Shown here piece by piece: positions 34,214 to 43,943 of a stretch of 64,000 bases of DNA (position 1 is its first letter; every line of letters starts with the position of its first letter). Source of the DNA: Demequina salsinemoris (GTDB lineage: Bacteria; Actinomycetota; Actinomycetes; Actinomycetales; Demequinaceae). The notes under the pieces were generated by a model. The model did no database searches and was not told the DNA's origin. It worked only from the letters and a program-made list of their open reading frames with translations. The translations under genes were made by a program, and so were the position numbers. The stretch lies in contig NZ_BBQZ01000002.1 of the NCBI RefSeq assembly GCF_000974805.1, positions 62,001 through 126,000 on the forward strand. The letters are read 5' to 3'.

Positions 34214-34665
34214 TCGAGGTCAACAACGAGACCGACGCGCAGATCGACGAGATCGAGTTCGCCGAGCTCGCGAAGTACGTGCTCGGCGAGATGCACGTCG
34301 CCGAGGAGGCCGAGCTCGCGATCATGTTCGTCGACGAGGCCGCGATGGAGCAGCTCCACATCCAGTGGATGGACGAGCCGGGCCCCACCGACGTGCTGAG
34401 CTTCCCCATGGACGAGCTGCGCCCCGGCACGGCCGAGGACCCGACCCCTGCCGGACTGCTCGGCGACATCGTCGTGTGCCCGCCCGTCGCGGCGGACCAG
34501 GCCGTGAAGGCCGGCCACACCGCGGAGGAGGAGATGCTGCTGCTGACGACGCACGGCATCCTGCACCTGCTCGGCTACGACCACGCGGAGCCCGAGGAGG
34601 AGAAGGAGATGTTCGCGCTTCAGCGTCGCCTGCTCCTCACCTTCCTCGCGAACCGCGGCTCCTGA
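34210..34665 (+). CDS. ybeY: Endoribonuclease YbeY
   Basis: A 151-residue zinc-dependent endoribonuclease for rRNA maturation and quality control. The metal site is TTHGILHLLGYDHAEPEEEKEMF and the upstream motif is GPTDVLSFPMDELRP. Its GTG start overlaps the phoH stop by 4 nt. Confidence 0.96.
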   Translation: MIEVNNETDAQIDEIEFAELAKYVLGEMHVAEEAELAIMFVDEAAMEQLHIQWMDEPGPTDVLSFPMDELRPGTAEDPTPAGLLGDIVVCPPVAADQAVKAGHTAEEEMLLLTTHGILHLLGYDHAEPEEEKEMFALQRRLLLTFLANRGS

Positions 34666-34685
34666 CGGCGCGGGTGACCCGGTAG

Positions 34686-36002
34686 ATGGAGGCATTCCCC
34701 TGGGCGACGTTGATCTTCCTCGTCGTCCTCAGCGTGCTCGGCGCGGCCGTCATGCATGCCGTCGTCGCGGCGTTCGAGCAGGTGCCGTACGCGCGTGAGC
34801 GCGAGATCGAGGCCTCGCATCGTCCGGACGGCCGCCCGACCTCGGCCGCGAGGCTCGCCGCGCTGCCCGACCACGCCGACGCCGCATCGTCCGTGGTCTA
34901 CTCGCTGCTCGAGGCGCTCGCGCTCGTCAGCTGGGCGTTCATCGCGTGGGAGATCGCGGACGGCCTGGACTGGCGCTGGGGCTGGGTCCTCACCGCCGCC
35001 GCGGGCATGGGCGCTGCGCTGTCCCTGCTCGTCATCCGAGCCCTGCCACGCACGCTCGCCAAGGCGTATCCCGAGGCGGTCCTGCGCGCGCTCGCGCCGG
35101 TCGCGTGGTCGCTGATCTGGATCACGACCCCGATCCGAGCGATCATCCCCGCGCTCAGCTATCCCGAGCTCACCGAGGCGGAGGACCTCGTCGAGCAGGC
35201 GGAGGGCGCGCTCGAGGCGGACGAGGCCGAGCTGCTGCGCTCGATCGTCGGGCTCGGCGACACGCTCGTGCGCGAGGTCATGGTGCCGCGCACCGACATG
35301 GTGACGATCCAGTCCGGCACCCCGGTGCGCAAGGCGATGGTCCTGTTCATGCGCTCCGGCTTCTCGCGCGTGCCCGTGGTCGGTGAGGGCACCGACGACG
35401 TGCGCGGCGTGATCTACCTCAAGGACTGCGTGCGCGACACGTGGGACAGCGCCGAGCGGCTCGCCGAGCCGGTCGACGGTCTCATGCGCGAGCCCGAGTT
35501 CGTGCCCGAGTCGTTGGCCGTCGACGAGCTCCTGCGCAGGATGCAGGACGAGGTGTTCCACCTGGGCGTCGTCGTCGACGAGTTCGGCGGCGTCGCGGGC
35601 CTCGTCACCATCGAGGACGCGCTCGAGGAGATCGTCGGCGAGGTGGTCGACGAGCACGACCGCACCGCGCCCGAGGCAGAGCTGCTGTCCGAGGGCGTGT
35701 ACAGGGTGCCCGCGCGCATGGATCTCGACGAGCTCGCCGAGCTGTTCGACGTCGAGATCGACGATGATGATGTGGAGACCGTCGCGGGGCTGCTCGCCAA
35801 GGCGCTCGGCAAGGTGCCGATCCCAGGCGCGCACGCTCAGGCGCATGGGCTCGAGCTGCTCGCGGATCGCGCCGAGGGCCGACGTCGCAGGCTGACGTCC
35901 GTCGTGGTGCGCCGCGACGAGCAGCCGGAGGACGTGGACACGGGAGAGCGGCGCACGGTGCGGACCGGACGGTCCCGCAGGAAGGAGCACGACGATGACT
36001 GA
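34686..36002 (+). CDS. Hemolysin C/CorC family protein (CNNM-CBS)
   Basis: A 438-residue membrane protein. Residues 1-135 are a DUF21/CNNM-type membrane domain. A CBS pair follows (VREVMVPRTDMVTIQSGTPVRKAM, SRVPVVGEGTDDVRGVIYLKD, HLGVVVDEFGGVAGLVTIEDALEEIVGE), then a CorC_HlyC-type C-terminal domain. Relatives act in magnesium/cobalt homeostasis; the older hemolysin name is not a function. Its stop overlaps era by 8 nt. The tail of about 35 residues is charged. Confidence 0.92.
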   Translation: MEAFPWATLIFLVVLSVLGAAVMHAVVAAFEQVPYAREREIEASHRPDGRPTSAARLAALPDHADAASSVVYSLLEALALVSWAFIAWEIADGLDWRWGWVLTAAAGMGAALSLLVIRALPRTLAKAYPEAVLRALAPVAWSLIWITTPIRAIIPALSYPELTEAEDLVEQAEGALEADEAELLRSIVGLGDTLVREVMVPRTDMVTIQSGTPVRKAMVLFMRSGFSRVPVVGEGTDDVRGVIYLKDCVRDTWDSAERLAEPVDGLMREPEFVPESLAVDELLRRMQDEVFHLGVVVDEFGGVAGLVTIEDALEEIVGEVVDEHDRTAPEAELLSEGVYRVPARMDLDELAELFDVEIDDDDVETVAGLLAKALGKVPIPGAHAQAHGLELLADRAEGRRRRLTSVVVRRDEQPEDVDTGERRTVRTGRSRRKEHDDD

Positions 36003-36906
36003 GGAGGCCAAGGTGCACAGGTCGGGCTTCGCCTGCTTCGTGGGGCGCCCGAACGCGGGCAAGTCGACCCTAATGAACGCGCTCGTGGGGGAGAAGGTCG
36101 CGATCATGTCGTCGCGCCCTCAGACCACCCGACGCGCGATCCGCGGCATCGTCAACCGTGAGGACGCCCAGCTGGTCGTCGTCGACACCCCGGGACTGCA
36201 CCGTCCCCGGACCCTGCTCGGAGAGCGCCTCAACGACCTCGTCCGCGAGACGTTCGCCGAGGTCGACGTGATCGGCTTCTGCCTGCCCGCCGACGAGAAG
36301 ATCGGGCCCGGCGACAAGTGGATCGCGCGCGAGCTGTCCGAGGCTCGGGCGCCCGTCGTCGCGATCGTGACGAAGGTCGACAAGGTTCCGCGCGATCGCG
36401 TGGCCGAGCACCTGCTCGAGGTGACGCAGCTCGGCGAGTGGGCCGACATCGTCCCCGTGTCCTCGGTCAAGGACATCCAGGTGGACGTGCTGACCGACGT
36501 GCTCGTGTCGCGACTCCCCGAGGGGCCGCCCCTGTACCCGGAGGGCGAGGTCACCGACGAGCCCGAGGACGTGATGATCGCCGAGCTGATCCGCGAGGCC
36601 GCGCTCGAGGGCGTGCGCGACGAGCTGCCGCACTCGCTCGCCGTCGTGGTCGAGGAGCTGATCGAGCCCGGCGCTGAGACGTCGACGCGCGACGTCCTCG
36701 AGATCCGCGCGCACGTGTTCGTCGAGCGCGACTCCCAGAAGGGCATCGTCATCGGTCGCGCGGGGTCGCGGCTCAAGGAGGTCGGGGCTACCTCTCGCCA
36801 GGGCATCGAGCGCCTGCTCGGGCGCAAGGTCTACCTGGACCTTCACGTGAAGGTCGCCAAGGAGTGGCAGCGCGACCCGAAGCAGCTGGGGCGCTTGGGA
36901 TTCTGA
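35995..36906 (+). CDS. era: GTPase Era
   Basis: A 303-residue Era GTPase for 30S subunit assembly. GTPase motifs GRPNAGKSTLMN, the DTPG box and TKVDK, then a C-terminal KH domain with VFVERDSQKGIVIGRAGSRLKEVG. It starts inside the end of the CorC-like gene. The rsmE-HIT-phoH-ybeY-corC-era series is the standard actinobacterial order. Confidence 0.97.
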   Translation: MTEEAKVHRSGFACFVGRPNAGKSTLMNALVGEKVAIMSSRPQTTRRAIRGIVNREDAQLVVVDTPGLHRPRTLLGERLNDLVRETFAEVDVIGFCLPADEKIGPGDKWIARELSEARAPVVAIVTKVDKVPRDRVAEHLLEVTQLGEWADIVPVSSVKDIQVDVLTDVLVSRLPEGPPLYPEGEVTDEPEDVMIAELIREAALEGVRDELPHSLAVVVEELIEPGAETSTRDVLEIRAHVFVERDSQKGIVIGRAGSRLKEVGATSRQGIERLLGRKVYLDLHVKVAKEWQRDPKQLGRLGF

Positions 36907-37013
36907 CGGGCGCATCGCGTCCCGGCAGAGGGGGCTGGTCGCGACGCGGGACAGCCACGTATCGTGGGCGTCTGCGGTCGCACCCGGTGGTCGCCCTGAA
37001 GGAGGTCGGCTTC

Positions 37014-37505
37014 GTGGAGGACTCGCAGGGCACGCTGATCGACCGGGTGAACCGCGAGGCCCAGCTGTTCAAGGACGTCGGCGTCGCGGTGGGCGAGGCG
37101 GGCCAGCGGTGGCTCGAGACGAGCACGCAGCTGTGCGCCGACCTCGAGACGTTCGGTGATGCCGCGCTGCTCGACCCGGAGGTGCAGGACGCCGACCGCT
37201 CGGGCCACGTGCGCGCCGCCGCCGAGCTGTTCGAGCGCGTCGCGGTGCTCTCGCCCCGCGTTCCGCAGATGCTCGCCGGGCTGTCCGCGCAGGCGGACTC
37301 GTTCAAGGACCTTCTCGGCGAGTGCGTGACCGCGGTGTCGGACGGCACCGTCGACGTCGCGCTCGTCGAGCGCGCGCAGCGGATGCGTGCGTCCTTCGAG
37401 ACCAGCTACGTGTCGATGGCGGACCTGCTCGACGAGGTGGCCGCGATCGACGAGGCCCTGCGCTTCCAGCTCGTGCGCCTGGGACTGCGGGACGGCGGTC
37501 AGTAG
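37014..37505 (+). CDS. Hypothetical helical protein
   Basis: A 163-residue protein with no family I recognise. It appears all-helical, rich in Ala, Glu, Leu and Val, without signal peptide or membrane segment; it contains only two cysteines. I chose the GTG at 37014 because AAGGAGG stands 8 nt before it (36999-37005). It lies alone between era and the leuA leader. The codon usage is like that of its neighbours, so it is probably a real gene. Confidence 0.65.
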   Translation: MEDSQGTLIDRVNREAQLFKDVGVAVGEAGQRWLETSTQLCADLETFGDAALLDPEVQDADRSGHVRAAAELFERVAVLSPRVPQMLAGLSAQADSFKDLLGECVTAVSDGTVDVALVERAQRMRASFETSYVSMADLLDEVAAIDEALRFQLVRLGLRDGGQ

Positions 37506-37582
37506 CGCGCCGCACCACGTCCGCGTGAGGGTCGCACGACGGCTGGGGACGCGCGCGGCATCGAGTGCGCTATGGTGGCCGT

Positions 37583-39513
<1,931 letters not shown>

Positions 39514-39693
39514 GACGCTGCAGCGTCCCGGCCGAGCCACGCCATCCCGTCGATCACGGGGGACGCGGGGCCGGGACCGGACGCGCCGGGGGAGACCATC
39601 GACCATGGTGGACCCCGGCGCGTCCTCATTTCTGCGTCGCTGCGACCGCTCAGTGGCGTGCCCTCGCTCGCGCCGCTGCTCCTGCGCGCGCTG

Positions 39694-39742
39694 GCGGGAC
39701 ATGAGCGTCGGATTCGAGAAGGATCCTGCACTCATGTCCCGC
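39694..39742. repeat. Long-loop hairpin in the leuA/DUF4386 gap
   Basis: GCGGGACATGAG (39694-39705) pairs perfectly with CTCATGTCCCGC (39731-39742). The 25-nt loop contains TCGAGAAGGAT, close to TCGAGCAGGAT in the loop of the 58-bp repeats (read on the minus strand). The 400-bp gap 39481-39880 otherwise holds a leuA 3' duplication, a terminator and short GGTCAGGCCGG direct repeats, but no gene that I can support. Confidence 0.7.
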
Positions 39743-39795
39743 TCGGGTACGAAGACGATGGTGTGCCGCTGGGGAGCCTGCCACCGAGGCGCAGA

Positions 39796-39833
39796 ACGCC
39801 CCGCCGATCCCCGCAAGGGGACCGACGGGGCGT
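39796..39833. terminator. Hairpin terminator downstream of DUF4386 gene
   Basis: ACGCCCCG (39796-39803) pairs with CGGGGCGT (39826-39833); inside, CCCC pairs with GGGG around GCAA. It lies 47 nt after the minus-strand stop at 39881 and could also serve leuA. Confidence 0.7.
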
Positions 39834-39880
39834 CGACGTCACGGTCAGGCCGGCACCTCCGGTCAGGCCGGTGGAACGGC

Positions 39881-40651
39881 TCAGGCCGCGACGAGCTCCG
39901 GCTTCCGGCCGGGGAGGATGGCCATCACCCGCGGTGCGCGGACGAGAAGCCAGATCGTGAACCACACCTCGGAGACGATCGACAGCGTCGCGACGATCGC
40001 GAGGAACGCGCCTCCGAAGTCGGCGTAGTTGGCGAGCAGCAGGTGGGCGAAGGTGTCGGCGACGTAGGCGACTCCCGCGATCGAGAGCGCGATGCCGAGC
40101 GCGCGCCCGAGCCCTGAGGCGAACAGGATGCGTCCGACGACGATCAGGTGCAGGCCGAACGCGACCAGCGCGAGCAGCCACGTGACGTCGAAGGCCTCCA
40201 TGGCGAGCCCGGTCCAGGCCTCGCGCTGACCGACGTCGAGCCCCGTGAGGACGTCACCGCCGACGGACAGCTGCAGCGCGAGGACCATGAAGGTGATCGA
40301 AGGAACGAACGCCACGGTGTAGGCGAGGCGCAGCCAGGCCGCGAGCAGCGAGCGGCGCTCGCCCGTGTGACGCAGGAGCACGTGGAGCGCCCAGGCGATG
40401 CCGATATCGATCATGGCGATGACGGTGAATCCCGCGACGCCGAGGCGGAACGTGGTCTCGTTCTCGGCGATGTTGGACATGGTCGCCGCCGGGTCGTCGA
40501 AGACGACGAGCTGGTTCCGGACCAGGAAGTTCGCGCCCATGGCGAGCAGCACGATGGCGATGTAGCCGAGGCCGGCGAGTCGCGCGGCGGTGGTGGGGGA
40601 CAGGGCGTGGGATGACACGGACGATGCGGGGGTGGGCTGGATGGCATTCAT
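39881..40651 (-). CDS. DUF4386 membrane protein
   Basis: A 256-residue protein with about six membrane segments. The start LSPTTAARLAGLGYIAIVLLAMGANFLVRNQLV and the AWLRLAYTVAFVPSITFMVLAL region match DUF4386 (the A-R-x-A-G-x-x-Y N-terminus is typical). Function is unknown. It lies 56 bp behind the oxidoreductase gene on the same strand and so should be under the same operator-controlled promoter; a GGGGACTCC-like ribosome site precedes the ATG at 40651. Its unconserved N-terminal PASSV is encoded across a GGACGATGC word. Confidence 0.8.
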   Translation of the reverse strand: MNAIQPTPASSVSSHALSPTTAARLAGLGYIAIVLLAMGANFLVRNQLVVFDDPAATMSNIAENETTFRLGVAGFTVIAMIDIGIAWALHVLLRHTGERRSLLAAWLRLAYTVAFVPSITFMVLALQLSVGGDVLTGLDVGQREAWTGLAMEAFDVTWLLALVAFGLHLIVVGRILFASGLGRALGIALSIAGVAYVADTFAHLLLANYADFGGAFLAIVATLSIVSEVWFTIWLLVRAPRVMAILPGRKPELVAA

Positions 40652-40707
40652 GGTGGGGACTCCTGTGGTGTGTGGACGATGCCGGTGGATCGGCGTGGTG
40701 AGGACGC

Positions 40708-41748
40708 TCAGGCGACGTCGCGGACGGTGATGATGGCCTTGCCGGCGACGCGGCCGGCCGCGAGGTCGGTGACCGCGTCCGCCGTCCGCTCGAGCGGGTA
40801 CGTGCTCGTGGCGGCGGCGTGGACCGCGCCGGACTCGACCAGCATCGCGAGCCGGCCCAGGAGCACGGCGTCGGTCGCCGAGATCATGCCCGTGAGTCGC
40901 TGCTTCGTGAACAGCGAGACGAGCGGGGCCACGAGCGAACGGCCGGATCCGCCGATGAGCGAGTCGCCGCCCTCCCCGCCCACGAGCACCAGGGTGCCGG
41001 TGGGGGACAGGATCCGACGGAGACGGCCCAGCGAGGTGAGGCTGCCGGCATCGATGATGACGTCGAACTGCTCGTCGAGCTCCGTGACCTCGGTGGTCCG
41101 GTAGTCGATGACGCGCTCGGCACCCAGCTCGCGCACCAGCTCGGCCTTGGCCGCGCTCGCGACGCCGGTCACGTGAGCGCCGGCCGCGACAGCGATCTGC
41201 ACGGCGAACGAGCCGACGCCCCCGGAGGCGCCCAGGATCAGCACGCGCTGGCCGGACTCGACCTTCGCGGTGTCCTCGACCGCCTGCAGGGCGGCGACGG
41301 CCGACACGGGCATCGCGCCCGCCTCCGTCATCGAGGTGCGCGCGGGCTTCGCGGCGAGGCGGTCCTCCTTCGCGATCGCGAACTGCGCGTACGAGCCGTC
41401 GGCCGTGCCGAAGACCTCGTCGCCGACCACGAAGCGAGTGACGCCCGCGCCGACAGCCGTCACGACGCCCGCGACGTCCGAGCCCATCACAGGCTGCTTG
41501 GGGCGGCGCAGGCCGAAGCCGATAGCGCGGATCACGAGCGGGCGGCCGGTGGCGAGGTGCCACACGCCGCGGTCGACGCCCGCGGCGTGAACCTCGACGA
41601 GAACCTCGCCCTCGCCGGGTGCCGGCACCGCGACGGTGTCGGTGTGGATCTGCTCGGGGCTGCCGTAGTGGCGCTGGACTGCAGCCTTCATGGAGCGCGC
41701 CTTCATGGTGGCGGTGGGCTCAGTGGACGATGCGGTGGTGGCGTTCAT
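40708..41748 (-). CDS. NAD(P)-dependent medium-chain alcohol dehydrogenase/quinone oxidoreductase-like protein
   Basis: A 346-residue MDR-superfamily enzyme. The N-terminal GroES-like domain has GEGEVLVEVHAAGVDRGVWHLATG and MGSDVAGVVTAVGAGVTRF; the Rossmann fold has RVLILGASGGVGSFAVQIA. The catalytic-zinc ligands of true alcohol dehydrogenases are missing, so it is of the zinc-free quinone-reductase type. The substrate is unknown. A good ribosome-binding site (GGGGAGGG) precedes the ATG at 41748. The first 15 residues, up to the second or third Met, may be dispensable. Divergently transcribed from the small membrane gene and TetR, with two operators in its promoter. Confidence 0.88.
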   Translation of the reverse strand: MNATTASSTEPTATMKARSMKAAVQRHYGSPEQIHTDTVAVPAPGEGEVLVEVHAAGVDRGVWHLATGRPLVIRAIGFGLRRPKQPVMGSDVAGVVTAVGAGVTRFVVGDEVFGTADGSYAQFAIAKEDRLAAKPARTSMTEAGAMPVSAVAALQAVEDTAKVESGQRVLILGASGGVGSFAVQIAVAAGAHVTGVASAAKAELVRELGAERVIDYRTTEVTELDEQFDVIIDAGSLTSLGRLRRILSPTGTLVLVGGEGGDSLIGGSGRSLVAPLVSLFTKQRLTGMISATDAVLLGRLAMLVESGAVHAAATSTYPLERTADAVTDLAAGRVAGKAIITVRDVA

Positions 41749-41802
41749 GGTTTCCCTCCCCAGGGCTGTCGTGCGTCGTACTTAGTACGTCCGCTGATGG
41801 CA

Positions 41803-41831
41803 ACGCTAGGCGTACTTAGTACGACCGTCAA
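41803..41831 (-). promoter_or_regulatory. Promoter of the oxidoreductase-DUF4386 operon
   Basis: On the minus strand TTGACG (41831-41826), 17 nt, TAGCGT (41808-41803). The spacer contains operator 41811-41823; operator 41777-41789 lies about 14 bp after the -10. Confidence 0.75.
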
Positions 41832-41866
41832 GCGAAACTCCAGAAGAAGTGCATTTGCCAGGCATA

Positions 41867-41895
41867 TTGACCACGTACTTAGTACGATCTAGAGT
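41867..41895 (+). promoter_or_regulatory. Promoter of the small-membrane-protein/TetR operon
   Basis: TTGACC (41867-41872), 17 nt, TAGAGT (41890-41895). The spacer contains operator 41874-41886, and operator 41902-41914 follows the -10 by 6 bp, placing it at the transcription start. Confidence 0.75.
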
Positions 41896-41936
41896 GACAG
41901 ACGTACTAAGTACGACCACACACGAGGAGAGGCGCC

Positions 41937-42101
41937 ATGTCCCGCATCGAGTCCCCGATCGCCGCAGGCGAGACCACTGTCAAGAAGGAGTACCCCTGGT
42001 ATGCGATCCCGGCGATCCTGTCCATGCTCATGCTGAGCTCAGGGGGGATGGTCGCGCTGCTCGGCTACGGCATCGCGATGATGTCGTCCGCGACGTACTG
42101 A
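41937..42101 (+). CDS. 54-residue membrane peptide in the TetR operon
   Basis: The ATG at 41937 is preceded by GAGGAGAGG at a good distance. The peptide begins MSRIESPIAAGETTVKK, has a KKEYPWY juxtamembrane stretch and one hydrophobic segment (about residues 24-50, rich in Met, Leu, Gly). No family is recognised. It starts 23 bp after the last operator and precedes tetR by 110 bp, so it should be induced with the regulon. It is too short for ordinary gene-length cut-offs but has both promoter and ribosome site. Confidence 0.7.
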   Translation: MSRIESPIAAGETTVKKEYPWYAIPAILSMLMLSSGGMVALLGYGIAMMSSATY

Positions 42102-42117
42102 TGTCGCGGGTGGCGGT

Positions 42118-42141
42118 CGCCCGACACGCGCGTGTCGGGCG
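42118..42141. repeat. 24-bp perfect palindrome before tetR
   Basis: CGCCCGACACGC followed at once by its own complement, so the whole 24 bp is self-complementary. It differs from the 13-bp operators. It lies 16 nt after the small gene's stop and may be an attenuating terminator that lowers tetR expression. Confidence 0.6.
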
Positions 42142-42211
42142 CGCCGGTCGCCTCGCCGCATCTGTGACACTTGATCAGCCGTCCCCGCACGGCTCTCGGA
42201 AGGAGACCCTC

Positions 42212-42865
42212 ATGGCCGCCGCGCCGCGCCTCGCGCTGACCCAGGAGCGCATCGTCGATGCTGCCATGCGGCTCGCGGACGAAGGCGGCGTCGAGTCGCT
42301 CACGATCCGCGCGCTCGCGAATGAGCTGGGCACCAAGCCCATGACGCTCTACACGCACGTCGACGGCAAGGAGGCGGTGCTCGACCTCATGGTGGAGCGC
42401 GTCTTCTCCGAGATCGAGGTTCCGCCTGTGAACCTCGACTGGCAGGAGGCCATCCGCGTCCGCTGCCGCTCGGCGCGCGAGGTGCTGGTCCGTCATCCCT
42501 GGTCCGTGCCGCTGCTCGAGTCGAGGAGGTCGCCGGGGCCCGAGCTGCTCCGGCATCATGAGGCGATGCTGGCCACGCTCGAGCGCGGAGGGCTCCCACT
42601 TCCGCTCATGGCCCACGGATACGCGATCCTCGACAGCTTCGTCTACGGCTTCGCGATCGAGGAGGCGAACCTTCCCGACATGGGCGGTGACGGGCTGTCC
42701 GACGTCGCCGCGGAGATCGCGAAGGCCTTCATGACGGGTGAGTACCCCCAGATGGCGAGGCTCGCGATGGATCACGTCGCGCAACCGGGCTACTCGTTCG
42801 GTGCGTCCTTCGACGTCGGGCTGGACATGATCCTCGACGGGCTGGAGTCCGCAGCGCAGCGGTAG
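42212..42865 (+). CDS. TetR family transcriptional regulator
   Basis: A 217-residue regulator. The N-terminal helix-turn-helix is LTQERIVDAAMRLADEGGVESLTIRALANELGTKPMTLYTHVDGKEAVLDLM; the C-terminal ligand domain is of the TetR_C (tetracycline-repressor-like) class. AAGGAGA precedes the ATG. It would repress both divergent operons through the four 13-bp palindromes upstream and its own synthesis as well. The ligand is unknown. The stop is 10 bp from the converging ABC gene. Confidence 0.9.
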   Translation: MAAAPRLALTQERIVDAAMRLADEGGVESLTIRALANELGTKPMTLYTHVDGKEAVLDLMVERVFSEIEVPPVNLDWQEAIRVRCRSAREVLVRHPWSVPLLESRRSPGPELLRHHEAMLATLERGGLPLPLMAHGYAILDSFVYGFAIEEANLPDMGGDGLSDVAAEIAKAFMTGEYPQMARLAMDHVAQPGYSFGASFDVGLDMILDGLESAAQR

Positions 42866-42875
42866 TGCTCCGCGG

Positions 42876-43943
42876 CTACCGAGCCTCGACCGCGACCGGA
42901 TTGCCGGCGAGCGCGATGCCTACCCGCGCCCCGAGCGTGACCTCGTCTGCCGCGTCATGCTGGACGGTGACCTTCGCATCGTCCTCGAGCGTCACGACCG
43001 TGCGTCGCATCGACCCGAGGAAGCTGGTGCCGGCGACCGTCGCGGGGACCCCGCCAGGGAGCAGGCGCACGTGCTCGGGGCGCACGTAGGCGGTCACGTC
43101 GCCGTCGCGCACGGCGTCGGACGTCACGGGCAGCGCCGTGCCGAGCACGGAGACGATGCCGTTCGCGAGCACGCCCGGGAGGCGGTTGCTCAGCCCCACG
43201 AAGTCCGCGACGAACGCCGTGGCAGGACGCGAGTAGAGCTCCTCCGGGCTGCCGATCTGCTCGACCCTGCCCTCGCTCATCACCGCGACGCGATCCGCCA
43301 TCGCGAGCGCCTCCTCCTGATCGTGGGTCACGAACAGGGTGGTGATTCCCAGCTCGGTCTGGATGCGTCGGATCTGCTCGCGCAGCTCCACACGGACCTT
43401 CGCGTCGAGCGCGGAGAGCGGCTCGTCGAGCAGCAGCACCTGAGGCTCGGTGACGAGCGCGCGAGCGAGCGCGACCCGCTGCTGCTGGCCGCCCGAGAGC
43501 TGATGTGCGTAGCGGTCCTCCCGGCCCTCGAGCCCGACGAGCGCGAGCATGAGGGAGGCCCTCCTGCGGCGCTCCGAGGCGGCCACCTTCCTCATCTGGA
43601 GACCGAACTCGACGTTCTCCACCGCGGTGAGGTGAGGGAACAGCGAGTACGACTGGAACACCATCCCCATGTCCCTGCGGTTGGTCGGCACCGTCGAGAC
43701 GTCGACGTCGTGCACGATGATCGTCCCCTCGGACACGGATTCGAGACCCGCGAGGGCGCGCAGCGCCGTCGTCTTCCCGCAGCCGGACGGGCCGAGAAGC
43801 GCGACGAGCTCGCCGCGTGCCAGGTCGAGTGAGAACCCGTCGAGCGCGCGGACGTCCCCGTACCGTTTGACGATGCCGGACATCCGCACCCAGGGTGCGG
43901 CCGCATCGTCCGTGGTCGCGGGGGCGGGAGCGGAGAGGGTCAT
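42876..43943 (-). CDS. ABC transporter ATP-binding protein (polyamine/iron type)
   Basis: A 355-residue ATPase of the spermidine/putrescine-iron-thiamine import class. Walker A LLGPSGCGKTTALR, Q-loop MVFQSYSLFPHLTAVENV, signature LSGGQQQRVALARAL, Walker B VLLLDEPLSALDAKVR and switch FVTHDQEEAL; a C-terminal TOBE domain follows VTAYVRPEHVRLL. It overlaps the permease gene by 4 nt. The N-terminal TTDDAAAPW is encoded across a GCATCGTCC word. The solute cannot be fixed. Confidence 0.9.
   Translation of the reverse strand: MTLSAPAPATTDDAAAPWVRMSGIVKRYGDVRALDGFSLDLARGELVALLGPSGCGKTTALRALAGLESVSEGTIIVHDVDVSTVPTNRRDMGMVFQSYSLFPHLTAVENVEFGLQMRKVAASERRRRASLMLALVGLEGREDRYAHQLSGGQQQRVALARALVTEPQVLLLDEPLSALDAKVRVELREQIRRIQTELGITTLFVTHDQEEALAMADRVAVMSEGRVEQIGSPEELYSRPATAFVADFVGLSNRLPGVLANGIVSVLGTALPVTSDAVRDGDVTAYVRPEHVRLLPGGVPATVAGTSFLGSMRRTVVTLEDDAKVTVQHDAADEVTLGARVGIALAGNPVAVEAR

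Larger units (their letters stand above)
41777..41914. promoter_or_regulatory. Four identical TetR-type operators in a divergent promoter
   Basis: The 13-bp palindrome CGTACTWAGTACG occurs at 41777-41789, 41811-41823, 41874-41886 and 41902-41914, with only the central base differing in the fourth copy. Two copies belong to each of two divergent promoters: one sits in the -35/-10 spacer, one just after the transcription start. They are very probably the binding sites of the TetR protein encoded at 42212-42865. Confidence 0.9.

Noticed and set aside
42118..42141. Fifth operator of the TetR regulator
   Set aside because: The palindrome shares no core with CGTACTWAGTACG.
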